This document shows positions 1 to 20,149 of a stretch of DNA of 64,000 nt, one piece after another. The position numbers and the translations under genes are program-made. This DNA is from Amoebidium appalachense. Lineage: Eukaryota > Ichthyosporea. Numbering within the stretch: position 1 is the stretch's first letter; every line of letters begins with the position of its first letter. The notes below the pieces were generated by a model. The model had not been told where the DNA came from, made no database searches, and saw only the letters and a list, made by a program, of their open reading frames with translations. The DNA is taken from contig CAVNZM010000001.1 in assembly GCA_963693365.1 (NCBI GenBank), forward strand, positions 15,190,001 through 15,254,000, given 5' to 3'.

Positions 1-289
1 AGGTGGTGGCTGTTCTTATGTTTGCAGATGGCATTCAATGATTTGGTTGTCATGCACCCTTTTTTATGCTGTATCTTTCTGATTCAACTAGTGTGTGTTT
101 CGCCTTATCATGGTTCACAACCCCATCCCCCGTCCTCCCCCCCCCTCCCCCCCCCTCCCCCCCCCCCCCCCCCCCCCCCCCGCCTGAATATGTACTTCGT
201 ATTCTTTACCCCATTCTAACCCCCCTCCCCCCTCCTCCCCCCTTGTCCTCCCCCCCCCCCCCCCCTTCCTCCCCCAAACACCAAACAAC

Positions 290-8755
<8,466 letters not shown>

Positions 8756-9728
8756 GAGATCCACGGGATGTTCGAGTAGTATCTGGTCGTTTCCGATTGC
8801 ATCTGATCATTGCCGATTGTATGTGATCGCCGCCGATTACATGAGGTTGCCGGCCTGCCCATAACGAAACCTGTCTATAGGTCTGCTGCTGCAGTTTCAT
8901 GTGCCGTCTATTTATTTCAATTGACATGGGATTTGTATATATGTATTTCTTTCTTTCTTTCCTCTTTTGACCCGCACGTGTGAGTCTGACACTGTTGTGT
9001 GCATCATATGATTAAAGAGGTGGGGAGGGGGGAAGGGTTTGTGTGTGTGTGTGTTTGGGTGGGGGGGGGGGGGGGATTGGATTGGCAAGGATCCACCTTT
9101 GTTATTTATCCTGCTCATATATGTTGCGGTATAGATTGACTTGCTGGCTAACCGTTAGTTCAGACGTTACAAAAAATTGTGACATGGTTGGTATAAGCAG
9201 AATTGAGTAGATCATTTGGTCTGTCATACAGCTCGATAAGGAGATACCTTGGGGACTTTCGAAAATCACGGTGTAAGGCTATAAACAACTGTGTTTTGTA
9301 TTTATCTTGTTCTGAAGGATCGGAAGTATATTTAATAGTTTGTTTTGGGTACAACCTGTTCAACCAGAAAGCTCAGTACCCGTAATGTTGAATTAATTGC
9401 TCTTGGCCTTAAATATGTGGTATTTGGCACCATTTGCACGTGTTTATTTCCATACTTGGCAAAGGGTGGGCATGAATCCCTTCCATTTTTGTCACGGTCA
9501 AGACATAGATTTTTTTTTCTCCCTGTATTGCATCAATTTGAAGCCAAGGGCCATAAAATCATTGACCAATAAACTTAAATCGAGTTCAAACCGTGCTTTG
9601 TTTGTTTGTTTGTTTGTTTCGTTTGTTTGTTTGTTTGTTTGTTTGTTTTGTTTTCTTTGTTTGTTTTTTTTGAGTGGGCGGGCGGGTGGGTGGGTGGTGG
9701 TTGCGGTGGGGTTTGGGGGTGTGTGTGT

Positions 9729-9769
<41 letters not shown>

Positions 9770-9788
9770 TTGCATATTGTCGTGAGGA

Positions 9789-9825
<37 letters not shown>

Positions 9826-9828
9826 ACG

Positions 9829-9864
<36 letters not shown>

Positions 9865-9880
9865 CGTGCGTGTGTGTCAC

Positions 9881-9946
<66 letters not shown>

Positions 9947-10251
9947 ACGGTGTGTGTGCAATGAGGGGTGGGGTTGGTGGTGGTGGCGGCGGTGGTGATG
10001 GGGGGGGGGGGGGGGGGGGGGAGGGGGGGGGGGGAGAGGGGAGGGGGCCAGGGGCTTGGGCAATTTTGTATTTGGCGTGAACGTGTTGGGAAACGGGGTG
10101 GTGAATGATTGAGGAAGTGGCAGAGGGTGGTGGTGGGCAAAGTTGCACGCTTGGTAGTGGTGGTGGTGGGCGGGCAGGTGGATGGCCAGGTGGGCATGAT
10201 GTGTGCATACGTGTGTTTGCGTGTGTGTGTGGTGGTGGTGGTGGTGGTGGT

Positions 10252-10293
<42 letters not shown>

Positions 10294-10736
10294 GGGAGCA
10301 ACAACACCTGTGTTTTTATCATCAGTGCCGAGCTTATCATGGTTGTATGTATTTCAGTTCCATGTCTTGTTCAGCAAGTCATGATAACCTGGGCATGGTT
10401 TGTGGAGGAACCACTGCGGCGGCATATCAATACTAGTAAATGGAAGTAGCCGGTCTTGCTCTACCGTCAGTGCCAGCAGAAAAGTATATTAGAACCTGGG
10501 GCTCCGATTACAGGCTGCATCATGATTCATGACATGATGCCCATCTGTTTAGTATTTCGGGTCATTTATGGAAACTGCGTACACACACTCCTATCGAATC
10601 ATGTTGTACAGTAAATTTAAACGATTTTAATGCAAGTCCCTTAAACTTTTCTTGAATCTTAGCACCACATCACGTGCTACGCGCATCTGTAGCCCATGCC
10701 TTGTCGTTCAGTATTAAACGATGATGATAGACATTG
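8756..10736. other. Intergenic: Claspin-like 3' flank and simple repeats
   Basis: No convincing gene. It contains the probable 3' UTR, (GTTT)n at 9597-9668, poly-G at 9730-9769, interrupted (GT)n at 9792-9945, and poly-G at about 10000-10035 and 10252-10292. Open frames here are translations of the repeats. Confidence 0.7.
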
Positions 10737-10740
10737 ATGG

Positions 10741-11720
10741 TGATACTAGCGCTGCGATACTATTATTAGCTGCGATACTAGCTGCGATACTATTATTAGC
10801 TGTGATACTAGCTGCGATACTAGCTGCGATACTAGCTGCGATACTAGCTGCGATACTATTACTAGCTGCGATACTAGCTGCGATACTATTACTAGCTGCG
10901 ATACTAGCTGCGATAAGCGGGGGCCCCACCACATCGGCTGAGTCAACTTGCTCCGAGCAGAATTATTCTGCAAAATTTAGCAGAATTATTCTGCAAGCAG
11001 AGTTCTGTTTTTAGCTGAATTATTCAGCAAGAGCAGAAATATTCTGGAAAAGCAGCATTATTGGCTGCTAAGAGCAGAATTATTCTGCAAACAGCAAAAT
11101 ATTCTACTGAAATTAAAGCAGGATTATTCTGCTAAAAGCAAAATTATTCTGTGTCGAAAGCAAACAATTCTACTTTTTGTGGATCAATATATTGCTAAAA
11201 GCAGAATAATTCTGCTTTTGCAGAAAAATTCTCCTTTTTGCAAGTTGACTCATCAGCCGACACCGGGTTGGGGCCACTAGCTGTGATACTAGCTGCAATG
11301 CCAGCTGTGATACTAGCTGCGATACATACTCGCTGCAATAGCTGCGATACTAGCTGTGATACTAGTTGCGATACTAGCTGCGATGCTAGCTGCGATACTA
11401 GCTGCGATCCTAGCTGCGATACTAGCTGCGATACTAGCCGCTGCAAAACTAACTGCGATACTAGCTGCGATACTAGCTGCGATACTAGCTGCGATACTGC
11501 GCTTTGGTACTAGCTATGATGTGTACTGTAATACAGCTGTGCCGAAGGCTACTGTGCACGTGATGTGCTATTTAGAACTGAGGTACTAGTACTAGCTGTG
11601 CACGTGGTGGCGGCTGTGATACTAGAAGTTATACTAGCTCGGATACTGGTTGTGATACTAATATTAGCTGTGATACTGGCTGTGTACTGGCTGTGATACT
11701 AGCTGGGATACGTACTGTGA
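10741..11720 (+). repeat. 12-bp minisatellite (AGCTGCGATACT)
   Basis: About 15 units at 10744-10916 and about 20 at 11277-11500, decaying to about 11720. The two blocks are split by the inverted-repeat element at 10919-11276. Some units carry TATTATT or TGTGAT variants. Confidence 0.9.
10919..11276. mobile_element. MITE-like element with about 38-bp imperfect terminal inverted repeats
   Basis: The left end (GGGGGCCCCACC, then TCGGCTGA, then GTCAACTTGC, about 10919-10951) matches the reverse complement of the right end (about 11239-11276) with a few gaps. The interior is about ten degenerate units of roughly 30 bp built on the near-palindrome GCAGAATTATTCTGC. It has no coding capacity. It sits inside the 12-bp minisatellite, so a target duplication cannot be separated from the repeat. 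Confidence 0.6.
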
Positions 11721-11934
11721 TGCATAATTATTTAGATTCTTTCTAAAAAATTGGCCCTACCTATTGAATATGTGTACCTGTAGGTCGATCATGCTGATGC
11801 CCTGCGGACCCTGTTCCTTTCACTGAGACTCGAACATTCCGCTCATCACACATATGGATGATGCACGGTGATTACAGTGGAGCACACCGACCGTGGCAAT
11901 CATGATGGTGATGATGCTTGAAGCGAGCTAGGCT

Positions 11935-11940
11935 TATAAA
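11935..11940 (+). promoter_or_regulatory. TATA box of the bZIP gene
   Basis: TATAAA lies about 100 bp upstream of the first ATG (12044) and 150 bp upstream of the main ATG. No other TATA motif lies close by. Initiation near 11965 is inferred. Confidence 0.55.
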
Positions 11941-12043
11941 GGCCGCTGGCATCAGCACTGTAGTCAGTGACTGCAGTCTACAACCAACAACTGCAACTTC
12001 TCAGCCTACCTACAGTACTAGCAGCTGCTGACTTAAAGCCGTC

Positions 12044-12175
12044 ATGTCAGCACCATCCGTTGTGCTTGTGACCCAGCCGTGTCTATGGCCATGGGTGACC
12101 AGTTTTTCTCAGTGGGGCAGGATCTGCAGCTGGCCGTCTTCACCGAAAACACACCCGGCCAGGGTACCACTCTGA
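12044..12175 (+). CDS. Upstream ORF overlapping the bZIP start (43 aa)
   Basis: The first ATG after the TATA box opens a 43-codon frame ending at TGA 12173-12175. It is out of frame with, and overlaps, the main start at 12085. In ATF4 and related genes an overlapping upstream ORF of this kind blocks the main frame until eIF2 phosphorylation. A regulatory role here is inferred from position; the peptide itself is not recognised. Confidence 0.5.
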   Translation: MSAPSVVLVTQPCLWPWVTSFSQWGRICSWPSSPKTHPARVPL

Positions 12176-13593
12176 TGGATAATCTTGTCACTGCACCGTG
12201 GCATGTGTCTGGAAGTGGTGAACAGGACCACAACATCTCTACTGTAACAGCCGCCGCGGCGCTGACTCAGACACAAGTCTATGTCGGACTCCCGGGCCCT
12301 GCAGTACAGTGCGCCCCTCCCAATCCCCTGGTAATCGAGGGTATGCCTGTGGGAGAACATGTTGTGTGGATCTCGAGCTCGCTGCTCTCGCCCGACACTG
12401 CTAAGCTGCAACTGCATGGGCCTTTTCCCAGAGAGGCCATCAGTGGAGTCACCAACGGTTGCGTGCTGCGCCTTTCAGCCGACGACTGCCAGAGGATTTC
12501 TCTTTCAGAATTAATACTTCAACTTCTCACCGGCGCAACACCAATGTCTGTTCCAATGGCCATGGGGGTGGGCACTGACATGACACTGAGTGTGGGTAAC
12601 CCTTCACCGATGCCTCATGATCACCTGTCGGTTTCATCTTCTACCTCAGGTTTCTTTACTTCTCCACTGGAAAGTGTGTGTGTCCCCGTCTCACAGCCTG
12701 AGCGTGGTCTTGACCTCGCCCTGGACCTCAACCTCGACCTCGACCTAAGTTTGCTGGATGGTTTTTCAGGGGTCGACAATAATATAAACGAAATTAGCAA
12801 CGACACACGTTTTAACCCGGTGCCAGGCCCCCCACTGGCGGCCGACATCAACAGCGCCTTCGGATTCGACAGCTTCTCATTCAACGAAACCCCTCAGGCT
12901 GCCGTTAACATGGACGTCGACTTACTCGGCCTCCTGGCCATGGATGCCATCGACAACGTCAGCCCGTCAATGAACGACATGTACACAACAGGGCCCACAC
13001 CTACCCTCGAGCTCCCAGTAGATGGCGTCACCTCTACCACCCTCGGGTTAGACAGCCTCTGCAACGTCGAGTCTACACCTACCGTCAACTCGGACTCAAG
13101 TTTGCTGGATGATATTCTTGACAAAATCAACAACGGCACGGCAACCGTCACTCCTATACTCCCTGCAGCTGAACACATGTACACCACCGCCTTCGACTAC
13201 AGCCTCTTCGTCAATGAACCTCTGGCCCCTGCCACCAACTTGCCAGAACCTGGTTTAGCTGCCTTGCCCATAAGTGCTGCAAAGGAAACCACCGGTCTCA
13301 AGCCCTCCCGTAAACCGGCCACCAAGAGCGCAAAGAAAACCGAAAACGTAGTTGCGGAAACCGGAGAACTTGACGGAGCTGGTGTGTTAGAAGGTGTTGG
13401 GAAAGGAGGAAGGATTCTCATGCAAACGCCACGTGCAATCGCATCCCGGAAGTATCGCCAAAGGAAGAAAGGAGAGGGAGTCCCAGCTGATCGCTCAAGT
13501 CTGGATGCTGACTCGGTCCCGGGACGAGCTTATGTAATGCCGATGTTTGAAGTGCATGACTTAGTTGCACTATGGAGGTACTATAGGCCCTGA
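12085..13593 (+). CDS. bZIP transcription factor, ATF4/GCN4-like, zipper out of frame
   Basis: Single-exon frame of 502 residues from ATG 12085; an in-frame GTG at 12079 is not a likely start. The N-terminal two thirds are Ser/Thr/Pro-rich with acidic hydrophobic patches (LDLNLDLDLSLLDGF, SLLDDILDKI) typical of activation domains. Near the C-terminus RAIASRKYRQRKK (13432-13470) matches the DNA-contacting basic region of the ATF4/GCN4 group. No leucine zipper follows in this frame. The +1 frame, however, reads KERESQLIAQVWMLTRSRDE from about 13468, a zipper-like heptad pattern ending at TAA after ELM. A one-base indel at the basic/zipper join (or a base error) is therefore likely. The gene would act in the nucleus. 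Confidence 0.6.
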   Translation: MAMGDQFFSVGQDLQLAVFTENTPGQGTTLMDNLVTAPWHVSGSGEQDHNISTVTAAAALTQTQVYVGLPGPAVQCAPPNPLVIEGMPVGEHVVWISSSLLSPDTAKLQLHGPFPREAISGVTNGCVLRLSADDCQRISLSELILQLLTGATPMSVPMAMGVGTDMTLSVGNPSPMPHDHLSVSSSTSGFFTSPLESVCVPVSQPERGLDLALDLNLDLDLSLLDGFSGVDNNINEISNDTRFNPVPGPPLAADINSAFGFDSFSFNETPQAAVNMDVDLLGLLAMDAIDNVSPSMNDMYTTGPTPTLELPVDGVTSTTLGLDSLCNVESTPTVNSDSSLLDDILDKINNGTATVTPILPAAEHMYTTAFDYSLFVNEPLAPATNLPEPGLAALPISAAKETTGLKPSRKPATKSAKKTENVVAETGELDGAGVLEGVGKGGRILMQTPRAIASRKYRQRKKGEGVPADRSSLDADSVPGRAYVMPMFEVHDLVALWRYYRP

Positions 13594-15499
<1,906 letters not shown>

Positions 15500-15512
15500 C
15501 CAGTAAACCCCA
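15500..15512 (+). repeat. Left target-site duplication of element A
   Basis: CCAGTAAACCCCA, identical to 34459-34471, directly precedes element A. A 13-bp duplication is normal for target-primed insertion. Confidence 0.85.
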
Positions 15513-16147
15513 CAGTCGCACCATGTCCGGCTCCCGATCACATCAAAACCACATGTAATCGGTGATTAGGCTGCATGATTCTGCCAATTCCGCATTAAGT
15601 CAACCAATAGGCACATTAGACCGCACCAGAACCCATAGAGATGGCCAATCAGAGTAGACATTCCGCGCATTTTTGTCAGGTTAAAAATTTAAGTAGCACA
15701 GGTCGCCACGAAAACTGGTCGGAAACACGTGAAAACGTGTTTTCTAGCTCCTCTAGTCCAACGGAGAACTCCTAGCACACCTAACAGCCGGACCCAGAAA
15801 AACTCAAGCGGATAGAGGTACACGTTAGCTACAGGGGACACTAAAACTGAAGCCGTCCCCGTAGGCCGGCGGGCACGGGAGTTACGCGCCGGAAAGGAGC
15901 CCCCCCTTTTTTTCCCTGCACTTGACACAAAACCAACGTTTCCTCTTTCAGTGGTAGTGACCTTTGTCTGGGGGGAAAAACATTAACGGCACAGAATTCA
16001 CACACACAGTAGCAGAGTAGAACGCGCACAGAGTAGCCGTATCCACAGATACCAGCATCCTGCACTCACTGCCTTTTCGCACACACAAAGTCAACAACCA
16101 TCTAGCAAATAAACGCTACCCAAAACATAGCTGCACCCACCCCTACC
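15513..16147 (+). other. 5' UTR of element A
   Basis: 635 bp between the target duplication and the ORF1 ATG. No long frame. It probably holds an internal promoter, as in other full-length LINEs, but no specific motif is claimed. Confidence 0.55.
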
Positions 16148-18612
16148 ATGGAAAACCACATGGAGCTAGACGGGGACACGTCCCTCACTGCAATATCCAC
16201 CTTAAACCCACCCACACCCAATCACACGGATAGGGCAACCGAGTCGGTAGAAACCACACAACCGATGGGGGAAAGCATGGGGGTGGGAGCGAACCCTCAT
16301 CATCCCCCGGGCTCTGGAGGAAACGAGCGCTTGTCGGGCAAAAGAGGAAAGGAGGAAACAGAGGAGATGGAGAGGTCTACCTCACGCAGGACGGACTATG
16401 CCATACCAGGTAAAACTAACGCCCCCACCCTTTCCATACTGTGTCCCCTGCCAGCAGACGACGGACACTCTGAAGCGGGCTGGTTGGCTCGGGTGTATGA
16501 CTTCGTCAGCACCCAGAACCTAGCAAACAGGTACCTGGTGCACAACCGAAACCAACGGGGCATAGAGATCAGGGTAGGCACAGAAGCAGAGTGGGAGGCA
16601 CTAGTCACAGCACTGGTGGGGGAGGGCATTTTACCTGCCCCCCCACCCCACCCCTCCATCCGCCCGAACCCCACACGGTACATGGTCCTAATCCCGAATA
16701 GAACGGTAGAAACGTGCAATTTTCCGAGGATAGGACGAGCAAGTGACGTGGCAACCGTGCTATATGCCATAGACCTTCACCCAGTGACCGTAACCTGGCT
16801 CCCCCCAAACCCCAACTTCCGTATCGCCAGGGAGCACTGGGCGTATGAGGGTAATTATGAGGTGGTTTTTCCTGACAACGAACACCATAGGAAACGCATA
16901 ATAAATCTCCGAGAACACTTTAGGGTCAACCGGACCTCTCTAGTGGAGGAAACATACATGACGGCGGCCCCTGCAATGCACAGGCACCGGGCCTGGGCTA
17001 TCACCACACCCGGCTTAAACGAGGACACACGCCTCCCCCATCTCGAGGGGTACGATCATCGCCTCTATGAGAACACCAACCCCACCCCCCGTGTGGTGGA
17101 CACCCCTCCCGAGTGGCCCCAGGCCCGACCCTTTCCGACACAGGAGGGGGGGGGGAGGAGTCAGAGGCAGTTCTGTTGCTAATCCCCATCCCACAGTCTC
17201 ACATGTGTGGGTTGTGTTGGGATCAATCCCACAAACTAACAGACACAGAGTGCCCGTTTGTTCAGTGCCTAACCTGTCGGGAGGTGGGGCACGAACCGGA
17301 TGAGTGCCCCAAAAACCGCACCAGCTGTCCGTACTGTAACCGGCCGTTACACGTACACGGAAACCCCAGTAACCCCATCGCCACATGCCTGCAACGCCGC
17401 CGAAACTGCGGTAACTGTGGGGAACTGGGCCACCCCGCATATAAATGCCAACGGAAACCCCTTTTCGCACCGGGTATTATCGTGTTGGTGGGCTTGAGTA
17501 GTCTAGACCCACCTGACGACTCTTTCTTCGCCACCGTGATTGAGTGGCGGGACTATGTACACGTCCAGGACCAGGCACTCCGCCAGGCACTCACGTACTC
17601 CGGCCTTGGCCCCCCCGGGGAGGGGGCCACCCGGGAGGGTAGAGCCGGCAGAGCCCCAGAGGTGAATAAGTGTAGGGTCACAGGGCACCACTTCATCACC
17701 ATGCCCATCCCCGTAAGCCACACGGACTACCCATACCTCCGGGACCACCCGGAGGGAATACTTCTGTCGTTTAATACCGGGGCACCAAGCCCCCGCGAAT
17801 ACACAGTACGTGCCCGCCTCACCACCGTGGACAGGGCGACCGTGCTCCTCGACCACCCGCGGCTAGGGCAGAGCACACATCCCACAGACAACACACCACC
17901 ACTCGAGGCCCCAGACGAAGACGACCAATCATTGGCCTCCGCGCCGTCGCACCAGCCCTACCAGGCCCCGTCCCCACCTCCGCCGGTGTCGCCCACAGGG
18001 GACCCCGTGGCGGACCTGACGGCTCGAGTAAACCGGCTCGAACTACAGTTGGCCAGCCAGGGGGCCACCATACACAACGTGCACCGTGAGGTGCAGGATA
18101 CGACTGCCCAGCTGAGGGGTATGGAGCAGTCGATGGTTAGCATGCTCGAACGGCTAGGGGACCGCCTTGCCCTCACACTGGAAGCCCGTTTGGACGGGGC
18201 TAGGGGGGGGGGGAGGGGGGAGGGGGGAGAGCACTCCACCCCAGAGACCCGAGACCCCCAAGCCACCGAGCCATTGAGGCCCACAGAGGCACAACACCCC
18301 AACAGCGGCGCCCCCCCCAACCAAGGCGGGGGCCCCCAGGGGCCCCCTCACAACGCCAACCCACACAGCCCACACGCCCATCCACACCACACAGGTCCTC
18401 GGTTAACTCGACACGGGGAACTGACCAAGGTGCCCGTCCCCCATCGCATGGGGACGGGCAGGCATAATGCCGACCCCATCCCCCCCGCCCGGACACCCGG
18501 CGCCGGCAAAGGGGGTAGCGCCCGACACCACACAAACACTCGGCACGGCGCAAAGTCCGGGTCCAGAGGCCACAGACATGATCCACCAGAACACAGCCCT
18601 GGAAGCACTTGA
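16148..18612 (+). pseudogene. Element A ORF1: RNA-binding protein with CCHC zinc knuckles (frame break)
   Basis: ATG 16148 opens 344 codons. The frame then continues in the neighbouring register after a 10-G run at 17146-17155 and runs to TGA 18610-18612. The first part (about residues 90-300) looks RRM/nucleic-acid-binding-like (weak). The second part has a zinc-binding cluster at about 17200-17455 with CGLC, CPYC and CGNCGELGHPAYKC, i.e. two to three CCHC-type knuckles. A heptad-rich coiled coil follows at about 18010-18190 (LTARVNRLELQLASQG). LINE ORF1 proteins coat the transposon RNA. ORF1 overlaps the ORF2 start (18578) by about 35 nt in another frame. A one-base slip in the G run would reconnect the two parts. 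Confidence 0.75.
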
Positions 18613-19940
18613 AGGGGAGCTAGTCTCGCCCATCAACCACGTAAATTTACCACCAGCCAAACCACACAGCCACCTTCGGATTGGAACTTTAAACCTGGCC
18701 GGACCTACCACTCGTACCGGCCAGGACAAGATCGTCGAGGCAGCCAGGTGGGCTGCCTTTGCAGACATGGACGTAGTCATTCTGACGGAGACCGGGACCA
18801 CCCCGGGCTCCTACACACGCACAAAGTTTTCCATTCGAAACGAAGGTATCCCCATGCGTGCCACGTATGTATGCCCACCAGCCACCACCACTGGACACAC
18901 ACACACAACACTCTCTGCCTCAGAGGCCGGTATCCCGGTGGCAGAGAGCTCGTCCAATGACCAAACCACACCGTCACTAGCCCAGGAGGAAACACGATTC
19001 CGCTACACGGGGGTGGTGATACTTACAAACGAAACGTGGTTTAGACACCAAGGAAAACCACATAGCAAAGATGCACGAATGCTAGCTATTCCATATCACA
19101 CAAAACGGCACACAACGTGGGTGATAGGACTTTATCAACACACGAATGCAACACAGGGAAACGTCAGACAGGCCCGTCGACTGAGTCACAGGTAGCCAGA
19201 TTTCTCACCTCCCTCCCGGCCCCCAACGACACCACTGTCATCGTGGCCGGGGATTTCAACGAGGTGTGCCACCCTACTCTGGACAGGGCACGGCCCGAAA
19301 CCGGCCCCAGTTCAGCACAGGCAATGCCCACAGGACTCGTGCCCGGGCTGCTCCATGAGCTGATGGACGCCCATCTACTCATAGACAGCTACCGAGCCGA
19401 ACACCCCACCACCAGGGAATATACGTACCACAGCGGTCCCCACCGCTCACGCATCGACTACGTATACATCCCGGCGGCGTTACGCCCGGCACTGGTCTCA
19501 GCCTCCGTCACGGAATTACCGGATCTTCACACCGACCACCACCTGGCCTGGTGCGAAACTGGGCCCCATCCTAACCTGCCGGGCCAGGGACCAGGGCCAA
19601 CCCGAAACCAACCCACACCGAGACTCCAGCTGAAACCGAACACCACACAGGAGGACTGGGCACGTTTTACCACCGGCACGGAGGCAGCCTTCACGTCCCC
19701 CCCAACCACCACCCCTACCCAGGCGGAGGTGGAAGGGAGATGGGAGTACATGGCCGCCACCATTCTCTCGGTGGCAAAAACCACAGTGGGCCGGACCAAG
19801 AGCAAACCAGAGAAGTCCACGTCAAAACCGACGAAGGTCTTCCCGGAGGACAACGAGCACGCGGAGCTACACCGGCTCCTCAATGCAACGGACCGGGCGG
19901 CAAATCCACAGGGTTTCTGGGAGAGGGCCAAGGAGCTGGC
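18578..19940 (+). pseudogene. Element A ORF2, AP-endonuclease domain (frame break near 19150-19195)
   Basis: The start may be ATG 18467 or 18578, in the same frame. RIGTLNLAG and VVILTETG open an APE-type endonuclease; after a register change at about 19150-19195 it continues with VIVAGDFNEV, SRIDYVYIP and LHTDHHLAW. These are the catalytic Asn/Glu, Asp-Asn and Asp-His motifs of LINE endonucleases that nick the target for priming. About 110 residues follow before the proline-rich segment. The two registers overlap for about 80 bp with no stop until 19195, so a single small indel explains the break. Confidence 0.8.
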
Positions 19941-20149
19941 CGTCCAATATGGCTGGCCAGCACCCCCTCCCCCTCCGGAGCCCCCCCCCACCGGTACCCC
20001 CAACAAGCAGTCCCATCATCCCACTGTACACAGCCGACCCCAACAACCCCCCGGGCATCCCCCCCACCCCCCAGGACACCCCCCCCTCCCCCCCAGGCAC
20101 ACCCGTCCCAGACGGGGTGGTATCAGGAGGAGGGGGACCCCGGATCCAC

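Noticed and set aside
28-91. Possible exon after TTTGCAG at the window start
   Set aside because: The donor is poor, no acidic Claspin-like sequence is encoded and it cannot be phased with confidence to exon 369.
10316-10440. Cys-rich frame after TTTTTATCATCAG
   Set aside because: Short, no partner exon or domain, next to poly-G; unsupported.
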